From the NCBI RefSeq assembly GCF_000152625.1, contig NZ_CH724156.1, positions 442,966-506,965 on the forward strand: a DNA stretch of 64,000 nt, written 5' to 3'. The stretch is from Roseovarius nubinhibens ISM. Its GTDB lineage: Bacteria; Pseudomonadota; Alphaproteobacteria; Rhodobacterales; Rhodobacteraceae. Below the pieces are notes generated by a model, which worked only from the letters and a program-made list of their open reading frames with translations, ran no database searches and was not told where the DNA came from. Below are positions 42,969 to 52,967 of this stretch, piece by piece; position 1 is the first letter of the stretch, and each line of letters opens with the position of its first letter. A program made the translations under genes and the position numbers.

Positions 42969-44390
42969 ATGGCGCAGAACTATCCCATCTACGGCCGCAT
43001 CGACGGCCCCATCGTGATGATCGGTTTCGGCTCGATCGGCAAAGGCACCTGGCCGCTGATCGAACGCCATTTCGAATATGACGCGGATCAGTTCCTGGTG
43101 ATCGAGCCGGACACGGCCCAGCACAATTTTCTGCGCCAGCACAAGCTCAACTTCATCGACACCGCCCTCACCCCGGAAAACTACCGCGAGGTGCTCAGCG
43201 GTCTCTTCCCCGAGGGCAAGGGCTTCTGCGTCAACCTGAGCGTCGACACCTCCTCGCTCGACCTGATGAAGCTCTGCCGCGAGATGGGCGTGCTCTATAT
43301 CGACACCGTGGTCGAACCCTGGGCCGGTTTCTATTTCGACACCGAAGACAATGCCGCGCGCACCAACTACGCCCTGCGCCAGAAGGTCCGCGACGAAAAG
43401 GCGGCCAACCCCGGCGGCACCACCGCCGTCTCCTGCTGCGGGGCCAACCCCGGCATGGTGAGCTGGTTCGTCAAGGAAGCACTTCTGACGCTCGCCCGCG
43501 ACACCGGCCGCGACGCCACCGCCCCTGCCGACCGCGCAGGCTGGGCCAAGCTCATGCAATCGCTCGGCGTCAAGGGCGTGCACATCGCCGAACGCGACAC
43601 CCAGGCCCGCCGCACCCCGCGCCCGCGCGGCACCTTCGTCAACACCTGGTCCGTCGAAGGCTTTATCTCCGAGGGCTTCCAACCGGCCGAGCTCGGCTGG
43701 GGCACCCATGAGACATGGTTTCCCGAAAACGCCCACCGTCAGGACGAGGGCTGCAAATCCGCGATCTGGCTCGAACGCCCCGGCGCGATCACCCGCGTCC
43801 ACAGCTGGTGCCCGACCCCCGGCCCGCAATTCGGCTTTCTGGTGACCCATAACGAGGCGGTCTCGATCTCGGATTACTACACCGTCGGCGAGGGCCATGA
43901 TCCCGAATACCGCCCGACCTGCCACTATGCCTACCACCCCTCCGATGACGCGGTGCTGTCGCTGCATGAAATGTTCGGCTCGGGCAAACAGCAGCAGAAA
44001 CACCATATCCTCACCGAGGACGAGATCGTCGAAGGCATCGACGAGCTCGGCGTGCTGCTCTTTGGTCACGAGAAGAACGCGCTCTGGTTCGGCTCGCGCC
44101 TCTCGAACGAGGAAACCCGCGATCTCGCCCCCTATCAGAACGCCACCGGGCTGCAGGTCACCTCGGCCGTGCTCGCCGGCATGGTCTGGGCGCTGGAAAA
44201 CCCGCAGGCCGGCATCGTCGAGACCGACGAGATGGATCACGCCCGCTGCCTCGAAGTGCAGCGCCCCTATCTCGGCCCGGTCGAGGCCCATTACACCGAC
44301 TGGACACCGTTGCAGGACCGCTGGGAACATTTCCCCGAGGACATCGACGAGAGCGACCCGTGGCTCTTCCGCAACGTGCTGGCGACCTGA
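42969..44390 (+). CDS. hss: Homospermidine synthase
   Basis: 473 aa cytoplasmic NAD-dependent enzyme forming homospermidine from two putrescines (or putrescine plus spermidine). PIVMIGFGSIGKGTWPLIERHF is the Rossmann dinucleotide loop; GVLYIDTVVEPWAGFY, TAVSCCGANPGMVSWFVKEAL and the C-terminal HARCLEVQRPYLGPVEAHYTDWTPL are typical of bacterial Hss. The ATG at 42969 has GAGGAGAC upstream. It complements the ureohydrolase at 9692-10663, a possible putrescine source. Monocistronic after the rpsD terminator; the next gene has its own ribosome site 93 nt later. Confidence 0.95.
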   Translation: MAQNYPIYGRIDGPIVMIGFGSIGKGTWPLIERHFEYDADQFLVIEPDTAQHNFLRQHKLNFIDTALTPENYREVLSGLFPEGKGFCVNLSVDTSSLDLMKLCREMGVLYIDTVVEPWAGFYFDTEDNAARTNYALRQKVRDEKAANPGGTTAVSCCGANPGMVSWFVKEALLTLARDTGRDATAPADRAGWAKLMQSLGVKGVHIAERDTQARRTPRPRGTFVNTWSVEGFISEGFQPAELGWGTHETWFPENAHRQDEGCKSAIWLERPGAITRVHSWCPTPGPQFGFLVTHNEAVSISDYYTVGEGHDPEYRPTCHYAYHPSDDAVLSLHEMFGSGKQQQKHHILTEDEIVEGIDELGVLLFGHEKNALWFGSRLSNEETRDLAPYQNATGLQVTSAVLAGMVWALENPQAGIVETDEMDHARCLEVQRPYLGPVEAHYTDWTPLQDRWEHFPEDIDESDPWLFRNVLAT

Positions 44391-44483
44391 TTGCACCACC
44401 CGCCAAGGCTGTGCGGCAAGGGGGGCGTTGACGCTTCCCTTGCCCAGCGGCCCAAGCTAAGACAGCTCCAAAGGAGCCCCGAG

Positions 44484-45569
44484 ATGACACAGATCACACC
44501 GCAACCCGGCATCATGGACATCGCCCTCTACGAGAGCGGCGCCGCGCATGTCGATGGCATTTCCAACGTGGTCAAGCTGAGCTCGAACGAAAACCCGTTC
44601 GGCCCGAGCGACCAGGCCCGCGAGGCCTATGCCAAGGCGGGCTATGATCTGCACCGTTATCCCTCTTCCGACCATGGCGCGCTGCGCCGGGCCCTGGCGG
44701 CCCATCACGGGCTCGACACCGACCGCATCATCTGTGGCGCGGGAAGCGATGAAATCATTGCCTTTCTCTGTCAGGCCTATGCCGGGCCGGGCACCGAGGT
44801 GATCCACACCGAACATGGCTTTGCCATGTACAAGATCTCGGCGCTGGCCGCCGGGGCAACCCCGGTAGAAGTGCCCGAGCGCGAACGCGTGACCGATGTC
44901 GACGCGATCCTCGCCGCCTGCACCGATGCCACCCGGCTGGTGTTTCTGGCCAACCCCAACAACCCCACCGGCACCATGATCGGCGACGGCGAAGTCGCCC
45001 GCTTGGCCGAGGCCCTGCCGCCGCATGTGCTCTTGGTGCTCGACGGCGCCTATGCCGAATATGTCGAAGGCTATGACGGCGGCGCAGGCCTCGTGGATGC
45101 CCGCCAGAACGTCGTGATGACCCGCACCTTCTCCAAGCTCTACGGGCTCGGCGGGCTGCGCGTCGGCTGGGGCTATGGTCCGAAACATGTGATCGACGTG
45201 CTCAACCGGGTGCGCGGGCCCTTCAACCTCGCCACCCCGGCCCTCGCCGCCGCCGAGGCCGCCCTGCGCGACACCGCCTGGACCGAGAAATGCCGCAATG
45301 AAAACAGCCGCTTGCGCGCATGGCTCGCCGAGGCGCTGGCCGAACATGGCGTGCCCTCCGACACCTCGACCGCAAACTTCATCCTCGCCCGCTTTGCCAG
45401 CCCCGATCAGGCCCGCGCCTGTGACGCGCATCTGCAATCGCAAGGGCTGATCGTGCGGCAAGTGGCGGGCTACAACCTGCCCCATTGCCTGCGCATCACC
45501 GTCGGCGATGAACCGAGCTGCCGCCGCGTGGCCCATGCCATCGGCCAGTTCATGGGAGATGCGGAATGA
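44484..45569 (+). CDS. hisC: Histidinol-phosphate aminotransferase
   Basis: 361 aa, fold-type I PLP enzyme. [35 protein letters not shown] (Asn and Asp contacts of PLP) and the PLP-binding lysine in [20 protein letters not shown]. Converts imidazole-acetol phosphate and glutamate to histidinol phosphate, and in this clade can also transaminate aromatic precursors, which fits the overlapping tyrC gene (ATGA at 45566-45569). AAAGGAG lies before the ATG at 44484. Confidence 0.95.
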   Translation: MTQITPQPGIMDIALYESGAAHVDGISNVVKLSSNENPFGPSDQAREAYAKAGYDLHRYPSSDHGALRRALAAHHGLDTDRIICGAGSDEIIAFLCQAYAGPGTEVIHTEHGFAMYKISALAAGATPVEVPERERVTDVDAILAACTDATRLVFLANPNNPTGTMIGDGEVARLAEALPPHVLLVLDGAYAEYVEGYDGGAGLVDARQNVVMTRTFSKLYGLGGLRVGWGYGPKHVIDVLNRVRGPFNLATPALAAAEAALRDTAWTEKCRNENSRLRAWLAEALAEHGVPSDTSTANFILARFASPDQARACDAHLQSQGLIVRQVAGYNLPHCLRITVGDEPSCRRVAHAIGQFMGDAE

Positions 45570-46501
45570 CCGAACCCTCTGCCCCGATGTACAACCGGGT
45601 AGCGCTGATCGGTCTCGGGCTCATCGCCTCGTCGATGTTCTGGGCGATGAAACGCGCCGGTGTGGCGGGCGAAGTGACGGGTTATGCCCGCTCTGACGCC
45701 ACCCGCCAGACCGCCCGCGACATCGGCCTTTGCGACCGCGTCTGCGACACCGCCGCCGAGGCCTGCGAAGGCGCCGATCTCGTCGTGCTCTGCGTGCCCG
45801 TGGGCGCCATGGGCGATGTCGCTGCCGAAATCCGCCCGGTACTCGCCCCCGGCGCCACGGTGAGTGATGTGGGCTCGGTCAAACGCGCGGTGATCGAGGC
45901 GGTCGGCCCGCATATCCCCGAGGGCGTGCATTTCATCCCCGCCCACCCGCTCGCCGGGACCGAACAATCGGGACCGACCTCCGGCTTTGCCGAGCTCTTC
46001 GACAACCGCTGGAACCTGATCGTGCCGGTGCCCGGCTCGGACGAGGCGGCGATCGAACGGCTCGAACGCTTCTGGCAGGCGCTTGGCGCCAACACCGAGC
46101 GGATGGACGCCGATCACCATGACCTCGTGCTTGCGGTCACCTCCCATACGCCGCATCTTATCGCCTATACGATGGTGGGCGTGGCCGATGACCTGCGCCG
46201 GGTGACGGATAGTGAAGTGATCAAATATTCTGCTGCAGGGTTTCGGGACTTCACACGGATTGCCGCGAGCGATCCGACCATGTGGCGCGACGTCTTCCTG
46301 ACCAACAAGGATGCGACGCTCGAAATCCTGGGCCGGTTCACCGAAGAGCTCTTTGCGTTGCAACGGGCCATCCGCATGGGCGACGGCGACCATCTGCACG
46401 AGTATTTCACCCATACCCGCGCCATCCGCCGTGGCATCATCGAGGCAGGTCAGGACACCGACGCCCCCGATTTCGGCCGCAAACCCAAGCGGGACGCATG
46501 A
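45566..46501 (+). CDS. tyrC: Prephenate/arogenate dehydrogenase
   Basis: 311 aa. [21 protein letters not shown] is the NAD(P)-binding loop (a Ser/Ala variant of G-x-G-x-x-G); [25 protein letters not shown] and [13 protein letters not shown] are the prephenate dehydrogenase motifs carrying the catalytic His and substrate Arg/His. Oxidative decarboxylation of prephenate or arogenate in tyrosine synthesis; cyclohexadienyl specificity cannot be excluded. It overlaps hisC upstream and the extensin gene downstream, both by ATGA. Confidence 0.93.
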   Translation: MTEPSAPMYNRVALIGLGLIASSMFWAMKRAGVAGEVTGYARSDATRQTARDIGLCDRVCDTAAEACEGADLVVLCVPVGAMGDVAAEIRPVLAPGATVSDVGSVKRAVIEAVGPHIPEGVHFIPAHPLAGTEQSGPTSGFAELFDNRWNLIVPVPGSDEAAIERLERFWQALGANTERMDADHHDLVLAVTSHTPHLIAYTMVGVADDLRRVTDSEVIKYSAAGFRDFTRIAASDPTMWRDVFLTNKDATLEILGRFTEELFALQRAIRMGDGDHLHEYFTHTRAIRRGIIEAGQDTDAPDFGRKPKRDA

Positions 46502-47367
46502 TCCGGGCGGCGCTGGCATCCTTGGCCATCCTGATGGCCGTGGGTCCAGCGCCCGCTCTGGCCGACGCCCCCAAGACCTCGCTGCGCCCGATCGCGCGCA
46601 TTGGCGATATCCCCGTGCCCCGCGCCGAGCCAGCCCCTGCGCCTGCCCCGGCCCCCGCCCCGACCCCGGCCGAGACCGTTGTGGTGACCGAACCCGAGGC
46701 GCAACCCAACACCCAGCAACAGCCCGACGCGATCCGCCCCGGCGCGCGCAAGGTCGGTCAGGGCCTCTTCAAATCCCTGCGCCCCCAGCGTCGCACCGAA
46801 CGCAGCAAGAAACAGGCCCGCACCGTGATCCGCCAACGTCAAAAAGGCGCGGTCTGCGGCGATGTCGCCCTGCAAGGCGACGTCATCGGCCGCGTTCCCG
46901 GCCGCATCAAGGGCTGCGGCATCGAAAACGCCATCAAGCTGCGCTCGGTCTCCGGCATCGCGCTGAGCCAACCGGCGCTGATGGATTGCACCACCGCCAA
47001 ATCCTTCAAAACCTGGGTGGATCGCGGCCTCAAACCCGCCATCGGCTCGCGTGGCGGCGGCGTGGCAGGGCTCGGCATCGCCGCCCATTACGCCTGCCGC
47101 ACCCGCAACAACAAGCCCGGCGCGAAGCTCTCGGAACACAGCACCGGCCGCGCCATCGACATCTCGTCGATCCTGCTGCGCGACGGCACCCAGATCACGC
47201 TCTTGAAGCACTGGAACAGCAAGGCCTATGGCAAACCGCTGCGGCAGATGCACGGCGCCGCCTGCGGCCCCTTCGGCACGGTGCTCGGCCCCAATGCCGA
47301 CCGCTACCACCTCGACCATTTCCACTTTGACACCGCCCGCTATCGCAGCGGCAGCTACTGCCGCTAA
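46498..47367 (+). CDS. Extensin family protein
   Basis: 289 aa. Signal peptide (ILMAVGPAPALADAP), a proline/alanine-rich linker (APAPAPAPAPTPAE, about residues 42-56) and a C-terminal domain: VCGDVALQGDVIG, then CGIENAIKLRSVSGIAL, LSEHSTGRAIDISS and HGAACGPFGTVLGPNADRYHLDHFHFD. The conserved His/Asp pattern (S-E-H-x(3)-R-A-I-D and D-H-x-H-x-D) is that of a D,D-carboxypeptidase-like or VanY-like zinc peptidase fold; the family name 'extensin-like' is historical. Periplasmic cell-wall role inferred. Translationally coupled to tyrC. Confidence 0.88.
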   Translation: MIRAALASLAILMAVGPAPALADAPKTSLRPIARIGDIPVPRAEPAPAPAPAPAPTPAETVVVTEPEAQPNTQQQPDAIRPGARKVGQGLFKSLRPQRRTERSKKQARTVIRQRQKGAVCGDVALQGDVIGRVPGRIKGCGIENAIKLRSVSGIALSQPALMDCTTAKSFKTWVDRGLKPAIGSRGGGVAGLGIAAHYACRTRNNKPGAKLSEHSTGRAIDISSILLRDGTQITLLKHWNSKAYGKPLRQMHGAACGPFGTVLGPNADRYHLDHFHFDTARYRSGSYCR

Positions 47368-47370
47368 ACG

Positions 47371-47955
47371 CTAGAGCGCCCGCATCCAGAATTGCAGCGG
47401 ATGATCGGTCTCGGCCTCCTGGTCGAGATCCTTCCAGCGAAACTGCGCCACAGCCCCCGGCACCGGCGCATAGCCCCGCTTGCGCCAGAACCCATCAAGC
47501 GGCCGATAGCCCGCATCGCGCAGCGGATGATCCTGCGGCCGCACCACCCCGCAAAAGGCGGCATAGCCCCGGCCCAAGCCCCGCGCATGGGCCTCGCGCG
47601 CGTCGAAAAACGCGTGCCCCAGCCCCTGCCCGCGATACTCGGGCAACAGAACGCTCTCGGCACAGTAGAAAATATCATCGAGCGCCACCTCCTGCCCGGC
47701 AAAGGCCGCGCCGAAATCCGCCGCGTGATCCTCCATCGGCGCGCCGGTCGACGCCCCGACGAGCCGCGCCCCATCAAAAGCGCCTACGAGGATCGCATCG
47801 GCACTGTCGCGATAGGTCTGGAGATACTCCTGCTCATAGGCCAGATCCCCATCATAGAGATAGGGCCACGTCCGAAACACCGCGATCCGGAGCCGCGCCA
47901 CATCCTCGAGCGCCGCACCAAGGCTCTCGCCTGTCAGCCGCCGCGTCTCGATCAT
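47371..47955 (-). CDS. GNAT family N-acetyltransferase
   Basis: 194 aa. The acetyl-CoA-binding motif A, LLPEYRGQGLGHAFFDAREAHARG (R-G-x-G-x-[AG]), is present, preceded by the beta4 strand IFYCAESV. The substrate is unknown; N-terminal or small-molecule acetylation is possible. It begins within the stop of the NTF2-like gene (ATGA, 47952-47955), so four small genes, UPF0262, phosphatase, NTF2-like and GNAT, read in that order leftwards as a coupled set. Confidence 0.9.
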   Translation of the reverse strand: MIETRRLTGESLGAALEDVARLRIAVFRTWPYLYDGDLAYEQEYLQTYRDSADAILVGAFDGARLVGASTGAPMEDHAADFGAAFAGQEVALDDIFYCAESVLLPEYRGQGLGHAFFDAREAHARGLGRGYAAFCGVVRPQDHPLRDAGYRPLDGFWRKRGYAPVPGAVAQFRWKDLDQEAETDHPLQFWMRAL

Positions 47956-48347
47956 CCGACCTGACGCATCCAGTCCGCGAGGTTGTAATAGGTGACGACC
48001 CGCGTGATCTTGTCCCCCTCGAGCGAGAAAAACGACCCCGCCGGCAGGCGGTAGGTCTGCCCCCGCGCCTCCGGCAGCCCTTCGTCGGTCGCGAGATAGG
48101 TGCCATTGACGATGAATTCCGCCGCCGCGCGGGTCCCGCCCTCGGCCTCGAAAATCACCATATCGGTGAGCTCCTCGCGATAGCAGCGGCTCATATGGTC
48201 GCAAAACGCGCGGAACTTGTCCTTGCCCACGCGCACCGCGCCCTCATTGACATGATGCGCCACATCCTCGGCAAGACAGCCGAGCATCCCCTCGGTATCG
48301 CCCGCGTTGAAGGCCTCGAAATAGCGGCGGATGGTGGGATGGCTCAT
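47952..48347 (-). CDS. NTF2-like protein (SnoaL/ketosteroid-isomerase family)
   Basis: 131 aa. IRRYFEAFNAGDTEGMLGCLAEDVAHHVNEG and the C-terminal GDKITRVVTYYNLADWMRQVG follow the SnoaL-like cone-shaped NTF2 fold. It could be an isomerase or a binding protein; no catalytic residues are assignable. ATG 48347 and TGA of the phosphatase gene overlap as ATGA. Confidence 0.85.
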   Translation of the reverse strand: MSHPTIRRYFEAFNAGDTEGMLGCLAEDVAHHVNEGAVRVGKDKFRAFCDHMSRCYREELTDMVIFEAEGGTRAAAEFIVNGTYLATDEGLPEARGQTYRLPAGSFFSLEGDKITRVVTYYNLADWMRQVG

Positions 48348-48808
48348 GTCTCTTGCTCCTTCGGGTCGCCCCACCGCTCAATCAGGTGGTTGCGGATCTG
48401 ATCACGGGTCTGCCGATAGGCCGAGAGCTTGGCCTCGCGCCCTTCGCCAAGGCCGGTCGGGTCCATGATCGGCCAGTAAATCACATCGAGATGAAACCAG
48501 CGCGTCAGCTCGAGCGCCCGCCGCTGGCTCGCCGGGCTGAGCGCCACGACAATGTCAAAGGACGACAGATCGTCGCCCCATTCTTCCATCTCGTCAAAAC
48601 TGCGCACCCGGTGCCGGGCCAGCTCGACCCCGATCTCCTTGCAGACCGCGATGGAAAACCCGTCAATGTCGAGATCGCTCTTCACCCCTGCCGATTGCAC
48701 ATAGGTGTCGGTGCCATAGAGCTGCTTCATGATCCCTTCGGCCATGGGCGACCGCACGGCATTGTGGTCGCAGCAAAACAGCACCGATTGCGGCAGCGGC
48801 TCCGGCAT
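48344..48808 (-). CDS. Low molecular weight protein-tyrosine-phosphatase/arsenate-reductase family protein
   Basis: 154 aa. The P-loop C-x5-R-[ST] is FCCDHNAVRSPMAEG (C13, R19), and the general-acid Asp is in WPIMDPTGLGEG. Low-Mr PTP fold; dephosphorylation of a protein or redox reaction on arsenate are both possible, and arsenate-specific cysteines are lacking. Conserved near hisD and murA in Rhodobacteraceae. The ATG at 48808 lies 3 nt after the UPF0262 stop (48812). Confidence 0.88.
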   Translation of the reverse strand: MPEPLPQSVLFCCDHNAVRSPMAEGIMKQLYGTDTYVQSAGVKSDLDIDGFSIAVCKEIGVELARHRVRSFDEMEEWGDDLSSFDIVVALSPASQRRALELTRWFHLDVIYWPIMDPTGLGEGREAKLSAYRQTRDQIRNHLIERWGDPKEQET

Positions 48809-48811
48809 CGC

Positions 48812-49291
48812 TCAGCCCCCGAAATGCAAAACGCAGATCAGGGTGAACAGGCGCCGCGCGGTATCGTTGTCGATTTCCGCCTTGCCCTCGAGCCGCTCTT
48901 CGAGAACCCGCGCGCCTTCATTGTGGATGCCGCGCCGGGCCATATCGATGGTCTCGATCTGCGCCGGGGCGAGGTTTTTCACCGCGTCGAAATAGCTCTC
49001 GCAAATGGCCCAGTAATCCTTGACCACCTGCCGAAACGGGCTCAGCGACAGGTGAAACTCTGCCGCCGGGTCCTTGGCCTCGGTCTTGATATCAAAGACG
49101 AGCCGCTTGTCGCGGATCGACAGCGACAGGTGATAGGGCCCCTCGGGCACCTCCCGGTCGTCGCGCGCGGGCAGCACAAAGGAGTTCTCCTCCATCAGGT
49201 CGTAGATCGCGACCTTGCGCTCCTGCTCGATCTCGGGCGTGGGTGGCGGCAGGCTGGAATCATCCAACTCGATATGACAGATTCGGCTCAT
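48812..49291 (-). CDS. UPF0262 family protein
   Basis: 159 aa. RICHIELDDSSLPPPTPEIEQERKVAIYDLMEENSF, SIRDKRLVFDI and the C-terminal ARVLEERLEGKAEIDNDTARRLFTLICVLHF are characteristic of UPF0262, a family restricted largely to alphaproteobacteria and usually located after hisD, as here. Function unknown. ATG 49291 chosen over the in-frame start 27 nt upstream by conserved length. Confidence 0.9.
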   Translation of the reverse strand: MSRICHIELDDSSLPPPTPEIEQERKVAIYDLMEENSFVLPARDDREVPEGPYHLSLSIRDKRLVFDIKTEAKDPAAEFHLSLSPFRQVVKDYWAICESYFDAVKNLAPAQIETIDMARRGIHNEGARVLEERLEGKAEIDNDTARRLFTLICVLHFGG

Positions 49292-49360
49292 CAGACGTCT
49301 TTCAATACTCGTTACCAAACTGCCTAGCGCAGCCGCGTCACTGGGGCAATGCCCCGGCCC

Positions 49361-50665
49361 TCATCCTTTGTTGAGTGTATCCAGACGCGCACGCACCGAC
49401 AGACCATGCGCCTCAAGACTCTCCGATTGCGCAAGAACCTCGGCCGCCGGCCCAATCGCGCGCAACGCCTCTGGGCTCATCCGCGCCAGCGTCGTGCGCT
49501 TGAGGAAATCCATCACGCTGAGACCCGAGGAAAACCGTGCCGACCGCGCGGTGGGCAGCACGTGATTGGGCCCGCCGACATAATCGCCAATGGCCTCCGG
49601 CGTCCAGGAGCCGATGAAAATCGCCCCGGCATGGGTGATCTTCTCCGACAGCGCATCCGCCTCAGCGACGCAGAGCTCGAGATGCTCGGGCGCCACCCGG
49701 TCCGACAGCGTCACCGCCCGGTCGAGATCGGGCACCGTGATCACCGCCCCGAAATCACGCCAGCTCGCCGCCGCGATCTTGCGCCGCTCCAGCGTCTCGA
49801 GATGCCGGTCGATGGCGGCGCAAACCTCGCGCGCCATGCCCGCATCATCGGTGATCAGGATGGATTGCGCGCTCTCGTCATGCTCGGCCTGGCTCAGCAT
49901 ATCGAGCGCCACCCAATCGGGATTGGCGCTCTTGTCGGCGATCACCAGGATTTCCGACGGGCCTGCGATCATGTCGATGCCGACCTTGCCGAACACCTGC
50001 CGCTTGGCGGCGGCGACAAAGGCATTGCCCGGCCCGGTGATCTTGTCCACCGGCGCGATGCTCTCGGTGCCATAGGCCAGCGCCGCAATCGCCTGCGCCC
50101 CGCCGATGCGATAGACCTCGTCGACGCCCGCGATCCGCGCCGCCAGCAGCACCAGCGGATTGGCCACCCCATCGGGCGTCGGCACCGCAATGGCCAGCCG
50201 TTCGACCCCCGCCACCTTGGCCGGGATGGCATTCATCAGAACCGATGACGGATAAGAAGCAAGCCCGCCAGGCACATAGAGCCCCGCCGCTGACACCGCG
50301 CCCCAGCGCCAGCCCAGCATCGCGCCCGCCGCATCGGTCCAGCTCTGATCCTCCGGCATCTGCCGCGCGTGATAGGCCCGGATACGCTCGGCCGCCAATT
50401 CCAGCGCCGCGCGCTCTGCCTCCGGCACCTGCGCCACCGCCGCGTCAATCTCGGCCTCGGAAAACCGCAGCGTCTCGGGCGTCAGCGCCAGCCGGTCAAA
50501 CCGCTCGGTCAGCTCGATCACCGCCGTATCGCCGCGCGCCCGCACATCCGCGATGATCGCCGCGACCGTGTCATTCACATCGACGGAATCCTCGCGCTTG
50601 GAGGCTAGGAGCGCCGTGAACTCGCGCTCGAACTCCGGCGCATCCGCATCAAGAAATACAGGCAT
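49361..50665 (-). CDS. hisD: Histidinol dehydrogenase
   Basis: 434 aa zinc enzyme for the last two steps of histidine synthesis. GLYVPGGLASYPSSVLMNAIPAKVAG, GGAQAIAALAYGTESI, the substrate and zinc region AGPSEILVIADKSANPDWVALDMLSQAEHDESAQS and the catalytic Glu/His in VAPEHLEL and GGPNHVLPTARSARF are all present. The ATG at 50665 is the only likely start. Weak hairpin GGGGC-AAT-GCCCC at 49343-49355 may end transcription. It lies directly after the DUF2948 gene (gap 39 nt). Confidence 0.96.
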   Translation of the reverse strand: MPVFLDADAPEFEREFTALLASKREDSVDVNDTVAAIIADVRARGDTAVIELTERFDRLALTPETLRFSEAEIDAAVAQVPEAERAALELAAERIRAYHARQMPEDQSWTDAAGAMLGWRWGAVSAAGLYVPGGLASYPSSVLMNAIPAKVAGVERLAIAVPTPDGVANPLVLLAARIAGVDEVYRIGGAQAIAALAYGTESIAPVDKITGPGNAFVAAAKRQVFGKVGIDMIAGPSEILVIADKSANPDWVALDMLSQAEHDESAQSILITDDAGMAREVCAAIDRHLETLERRKIAAASWRDFGAVITVPDLDRAVTLSDRVAPEHLELCVAEADALSEKITHAGAIFIGSWTPEAIGDYVGGPNHVLPTARSARFSSGLSVMDFLKRTTLARMSPEALRAIGPAAEVLAQSESLEAHGLSVRARLDTLNKG

Positions 50666-50704
50666 GGTCTTCTTTCTTTTATAAGTATTCGGCGCAGCCG
50701 CCAG

Positions 50705-51178
50705 TCACGCGCCGTGATCGGGCGCCTTGCCCGAGGGCGCGAGATAGGGCCGCGTCACATCGCGCAGCCGCAGCTCCAGCGCCTCGACCGCCAGCCGGAT
50801 CGCGCCATCGCCCGCCAGGGTGAGCAGCACATGACCCGTGCCATCCTCGCCCGGCTCGAAACTCACCGACAGAAGCGACAGCACCAGATCGGGATCGCCC
50901 CGCTCGACGCCCTGGCTCGCCACGCCGAGCACGTTTTCCACCGCCAGCACCGATTGCACCCGCTCCGGGCTGCGCCGCGTCCGCGCCGCATCTTCCCAGC
51001 GGAACCGGTTGATCAGCAGGGCAAACCGCCGCGCCTTGCGCTCCCAGCGCATTTCGCTCGCCGGAAACACCGCATCCTGCGCCAGCGCCGACAGCACCTT
51101 GAGATCGTCGAGATCCCAGGCCCCGAGGTTCAGCGGCTGCTCGCCACCATCTTCGAAACGGGCGTCTTCCACGCTCAT
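50705..51178 (-). CDS. DUF2948 family protein
   Basis: 157 aa, acidic. [44 protein letters not shown], followed by [17 protein letters not shown] and [22 protein letters not shown], is the alphaproteobacterial DUF2948, of unknown function, conserved between murA and hisD. Starts inside the murA stop (ATGA at 51175-51178), so it is expected to be translated with murA. Confidence 0.9.
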   Translation of the reverse strand: MSVEDARFEDGGEQPLNLGAWDLDDLKVLSALAQDAVFPASEMRWERKARRFALLINRFRWEDAARTRRSPERVQSVLAVENVLGVASQGVERGDPDLVLSLLSVSFEPGEDGTGHVLLTLAGDGAIRLAVEALELRLRDVTRPYLAPSGKAPDHGA

Positions 51179-52443
51179 GATCCTGCGGTCCTTTCGATCT
51201 TGGCCCCGACATTGCGCAGCTTTTCAACAAGCCGCTCATAGCCCCGGTCGAGATGATAGACCCGGTTGACCTGCGTGTCGCCCTCTGCCGCCAGCCCCGC
51301 AAGGATGAGCGACACCGAGGCCCGCAGATCGGTCGCCATCACCGGCGCGCCCTTCATCCGATCGACCCCCGACACTTTCGCCGTGCCGCCATGCACCTCG
51401 ATCCGCGCGCCCATCCGCTGCAATTCCGGCGCATGCATAAAGCGGTTCTCGAAAATCTTCTCCTCGAGAACGCTGTCGCCCTCGGCGGTGCACATCAGCG
51501 CCATGAACTGCGCCTGCAGATCGGTCGGAAAGCCCGGGAAGGGCTCGGTCGTCACATCCACCGCCTGCACCCGGCCGTTCTTGCGCGACACTTTGAGCCC
51601 GCGCTCGGTCTCCGTCACCTCGACGCCCGCCGCTTCGAGCTTTTGACAAAACGCCTCGAGCAGATCGCGCCGCCCGCCAAGGCATTCGACCTCGCCGCCA
51701 CAGATCGCCGGCGCCAGCATATAGGTGCCAAGCTCGATCCGGTCGGTGACCACCGGATGGGTCGCCCCATGCAGCCGGTCCACCCCCTGAATGACGATCT
51801 CGCTGGTGCCATCGCCCTCGATCTGCGCGCCCATCTTGCGCAGGCAATTCGCCAGATCGACAATCTCCGGCTCGCGCGCCGCATTGCGCAGCACCGTCGT
51901 CCCCTTGGCCAGCGTCGCCGCCATGAGCACATTCTCCGTCGCCCCCACCGAGGCAAAACCGAACTCGATCACCGCGCCCTTGAGCCCACCGGGCACCTTG
52001 GCATGCAGATAGCCATCCTTGAGCTCGATCTCCGCCCCGAGCTTTTCCAGCCCGAAAATATGCAGATCCATCGGCCGCGACCCGATCGCACAGCCGCCAG
52101 GCAGCGACACCACCGCCTGCCCCAGCCGCGCCAGCATCGGCCCGAGCACCAGGTTCGACGCCCGCATCTTGCGCACGATGTCATATTCGGCCACGTGGTT
52201 GTTGATGTCATGGCTCGACATCGCCTGCACCTGCCCGTCCTGCATCGAGGTCACCTCGGCCCCGAGCGACTGCAACAGCTGCGTCATCGTCTTGATATCC
52301 GACAGGCGCGGCGCATTGGTCAGCGTCAGCGGCTCTTCGCTGAGCAGCGTGGCGGGCATCAGCGTCAAACAGGCGTTCTTCGCGCCAGCGATGGGAATCT
52401 CTCCCGAGAGGGGCCCGTTGCCCGTCACCACGATACTGTCCAT
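51175..52443 (-). CDS. murA: UDP-N-acetylglucosamine 1-carboxyvinyltransferase
   Basis: 422 aa. First committed step of peptidoglycan synthesis, adding enolpyruvate from PEP to UDP-GlcNAc. K22-N23 in IAGAKNACL bind UDP-GlcNAc, and the catalytic Cys is C118 in [11 protein letters not shown], so this is a fosfomycin-sensitive type. Further motifs are [15 protein letters not shown] and [15 protein letters not shown] 52443 with AGGAATAGG upstream. A 58-aa protein gene ends 5 nt before it and DUF2948 overlaps its end. Confidence 0.97.
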   Translation of the reverse strand: MDSIVVTGNGPLSGEIPIAGAKNACLTLMPATLLSEEPLTLTNAPRLSDIKTMTQLLQSLGAEVTSMQDGQVQAMSSHDINNHVAEYDIVRKMRASNLVLGPMLARLGQAVVSLPGGCAIGSRPMDLHIFGLEKLGAEIELKDGYLHAKVPGGLKGAVIEFGFASVGATENVLMAATLAKGTTVLRNAAREPEIVDLANCLRKMGAQIEGDGTSEIVIQGVDRLHGATHPVVTDRIELGTYMLAPAICGGEVECLGGRRDLLEAFCQKLEAAGVEVTETERGLKVSRKNGRVQAVDVTTEPFPGFPTDLQAQFMALMCTAEGDSVLEEKIFENRFMHAPELQRMGARIEVHGGTAKVSGVDRMKGAPVMATDLRASVSLILAGLAAEGDTQVNRVYHLDRGYERLVEKLRNVGAKIERTAGS

Positions 52444-52447
52444 TAAC

Positions 52448-52624
52448 CTATTCCTTGTCCTGCTCGGGTTTCTTGTCCGCCGTGTCTGCCGCGCCCTTGC
52501 GGGCCCGCGCCTGCGCCTTGCGCCGGGCCAGATTGGCCTTGAGCGCCGCCTTCAAACGCGCCTCGCGAGGCGAAACCTGCCCCGCCGTGCTGCCGCCGGA
52601 TGTGTCACTTTTTCGCTCTGTCAT
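52448..52624 (-). CDS. Small basic protein upstream of murA
   Basis: 58 aa, translated by hand from the minus strand: begins [15 protein letters not shown], middle [28 protein letters not shown], end DKKPEQDKE. It is Lys/Arg/Ala-rich with one probable helix. AGAGAGAG lies before the ATG at 52624, and its stop is 4 nt before murA, so it should be the first gene of the murA operon. Short proteins of this composition are found at this place in related Rhodobacteraceae; role unknown. Confidence 0.7.
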   Translation of the reverse strand: MTERKSDTSGGSTAGQVSPREARLKAALKANLARRKAQARARKGAADTADKKPEQDKE

Positions 52625-52707
52625 GGCCTCTCTCTACAGCAGCTGAGAAAAGGGGTCCAGAAGGGGGTTGCACAGGCTTTGGATTGAGTCTATCAGCCCC
52701 TCACGCT

Positions 52708-52782
52708 GCTGCTGTAGCTCAGTGGTAGAGCGCACCCTTGGTAAGGGTGAGGTCGGGAGTTCAATCCTCCCCAGCAGCACCA
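52708..52782 (+). tRNA. tRNA-Thr (anticodon GGT), CCA encoded
   Basis: Acceptor GCTGCTG (52708-52714) pairs with CAGCAGC (52772-52778); D-arm GCTC-AGTGGTA-GAGC; anticodon arm CACCC-TTGGTAA-GGGTG with anticodon GGT; T-arm GGGAG-TTCAATC-CTCCC (52755-52771). The discriminator is A, and CCA (52780-52782) is encoded. All stems are perfect. Confidence 0.95.
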
Positions 52783-52967
52783 GCATCCCCCAAAGATCAG
52801 AAAATCAGGCCACATCCCGCCCGGACGCCCAGTCTCGGCCCGGCCCCGATCCGTCCCCGCGCGCGCCCTGCATATCCCGAATCTCCCCCGCGCCCGCCCT
52901 GCGGAATGGGCTCTTGCGGGGCAGACGATCGGGGGACTGCCCCCCGATTGCCCTTGGCCTGCGGACG

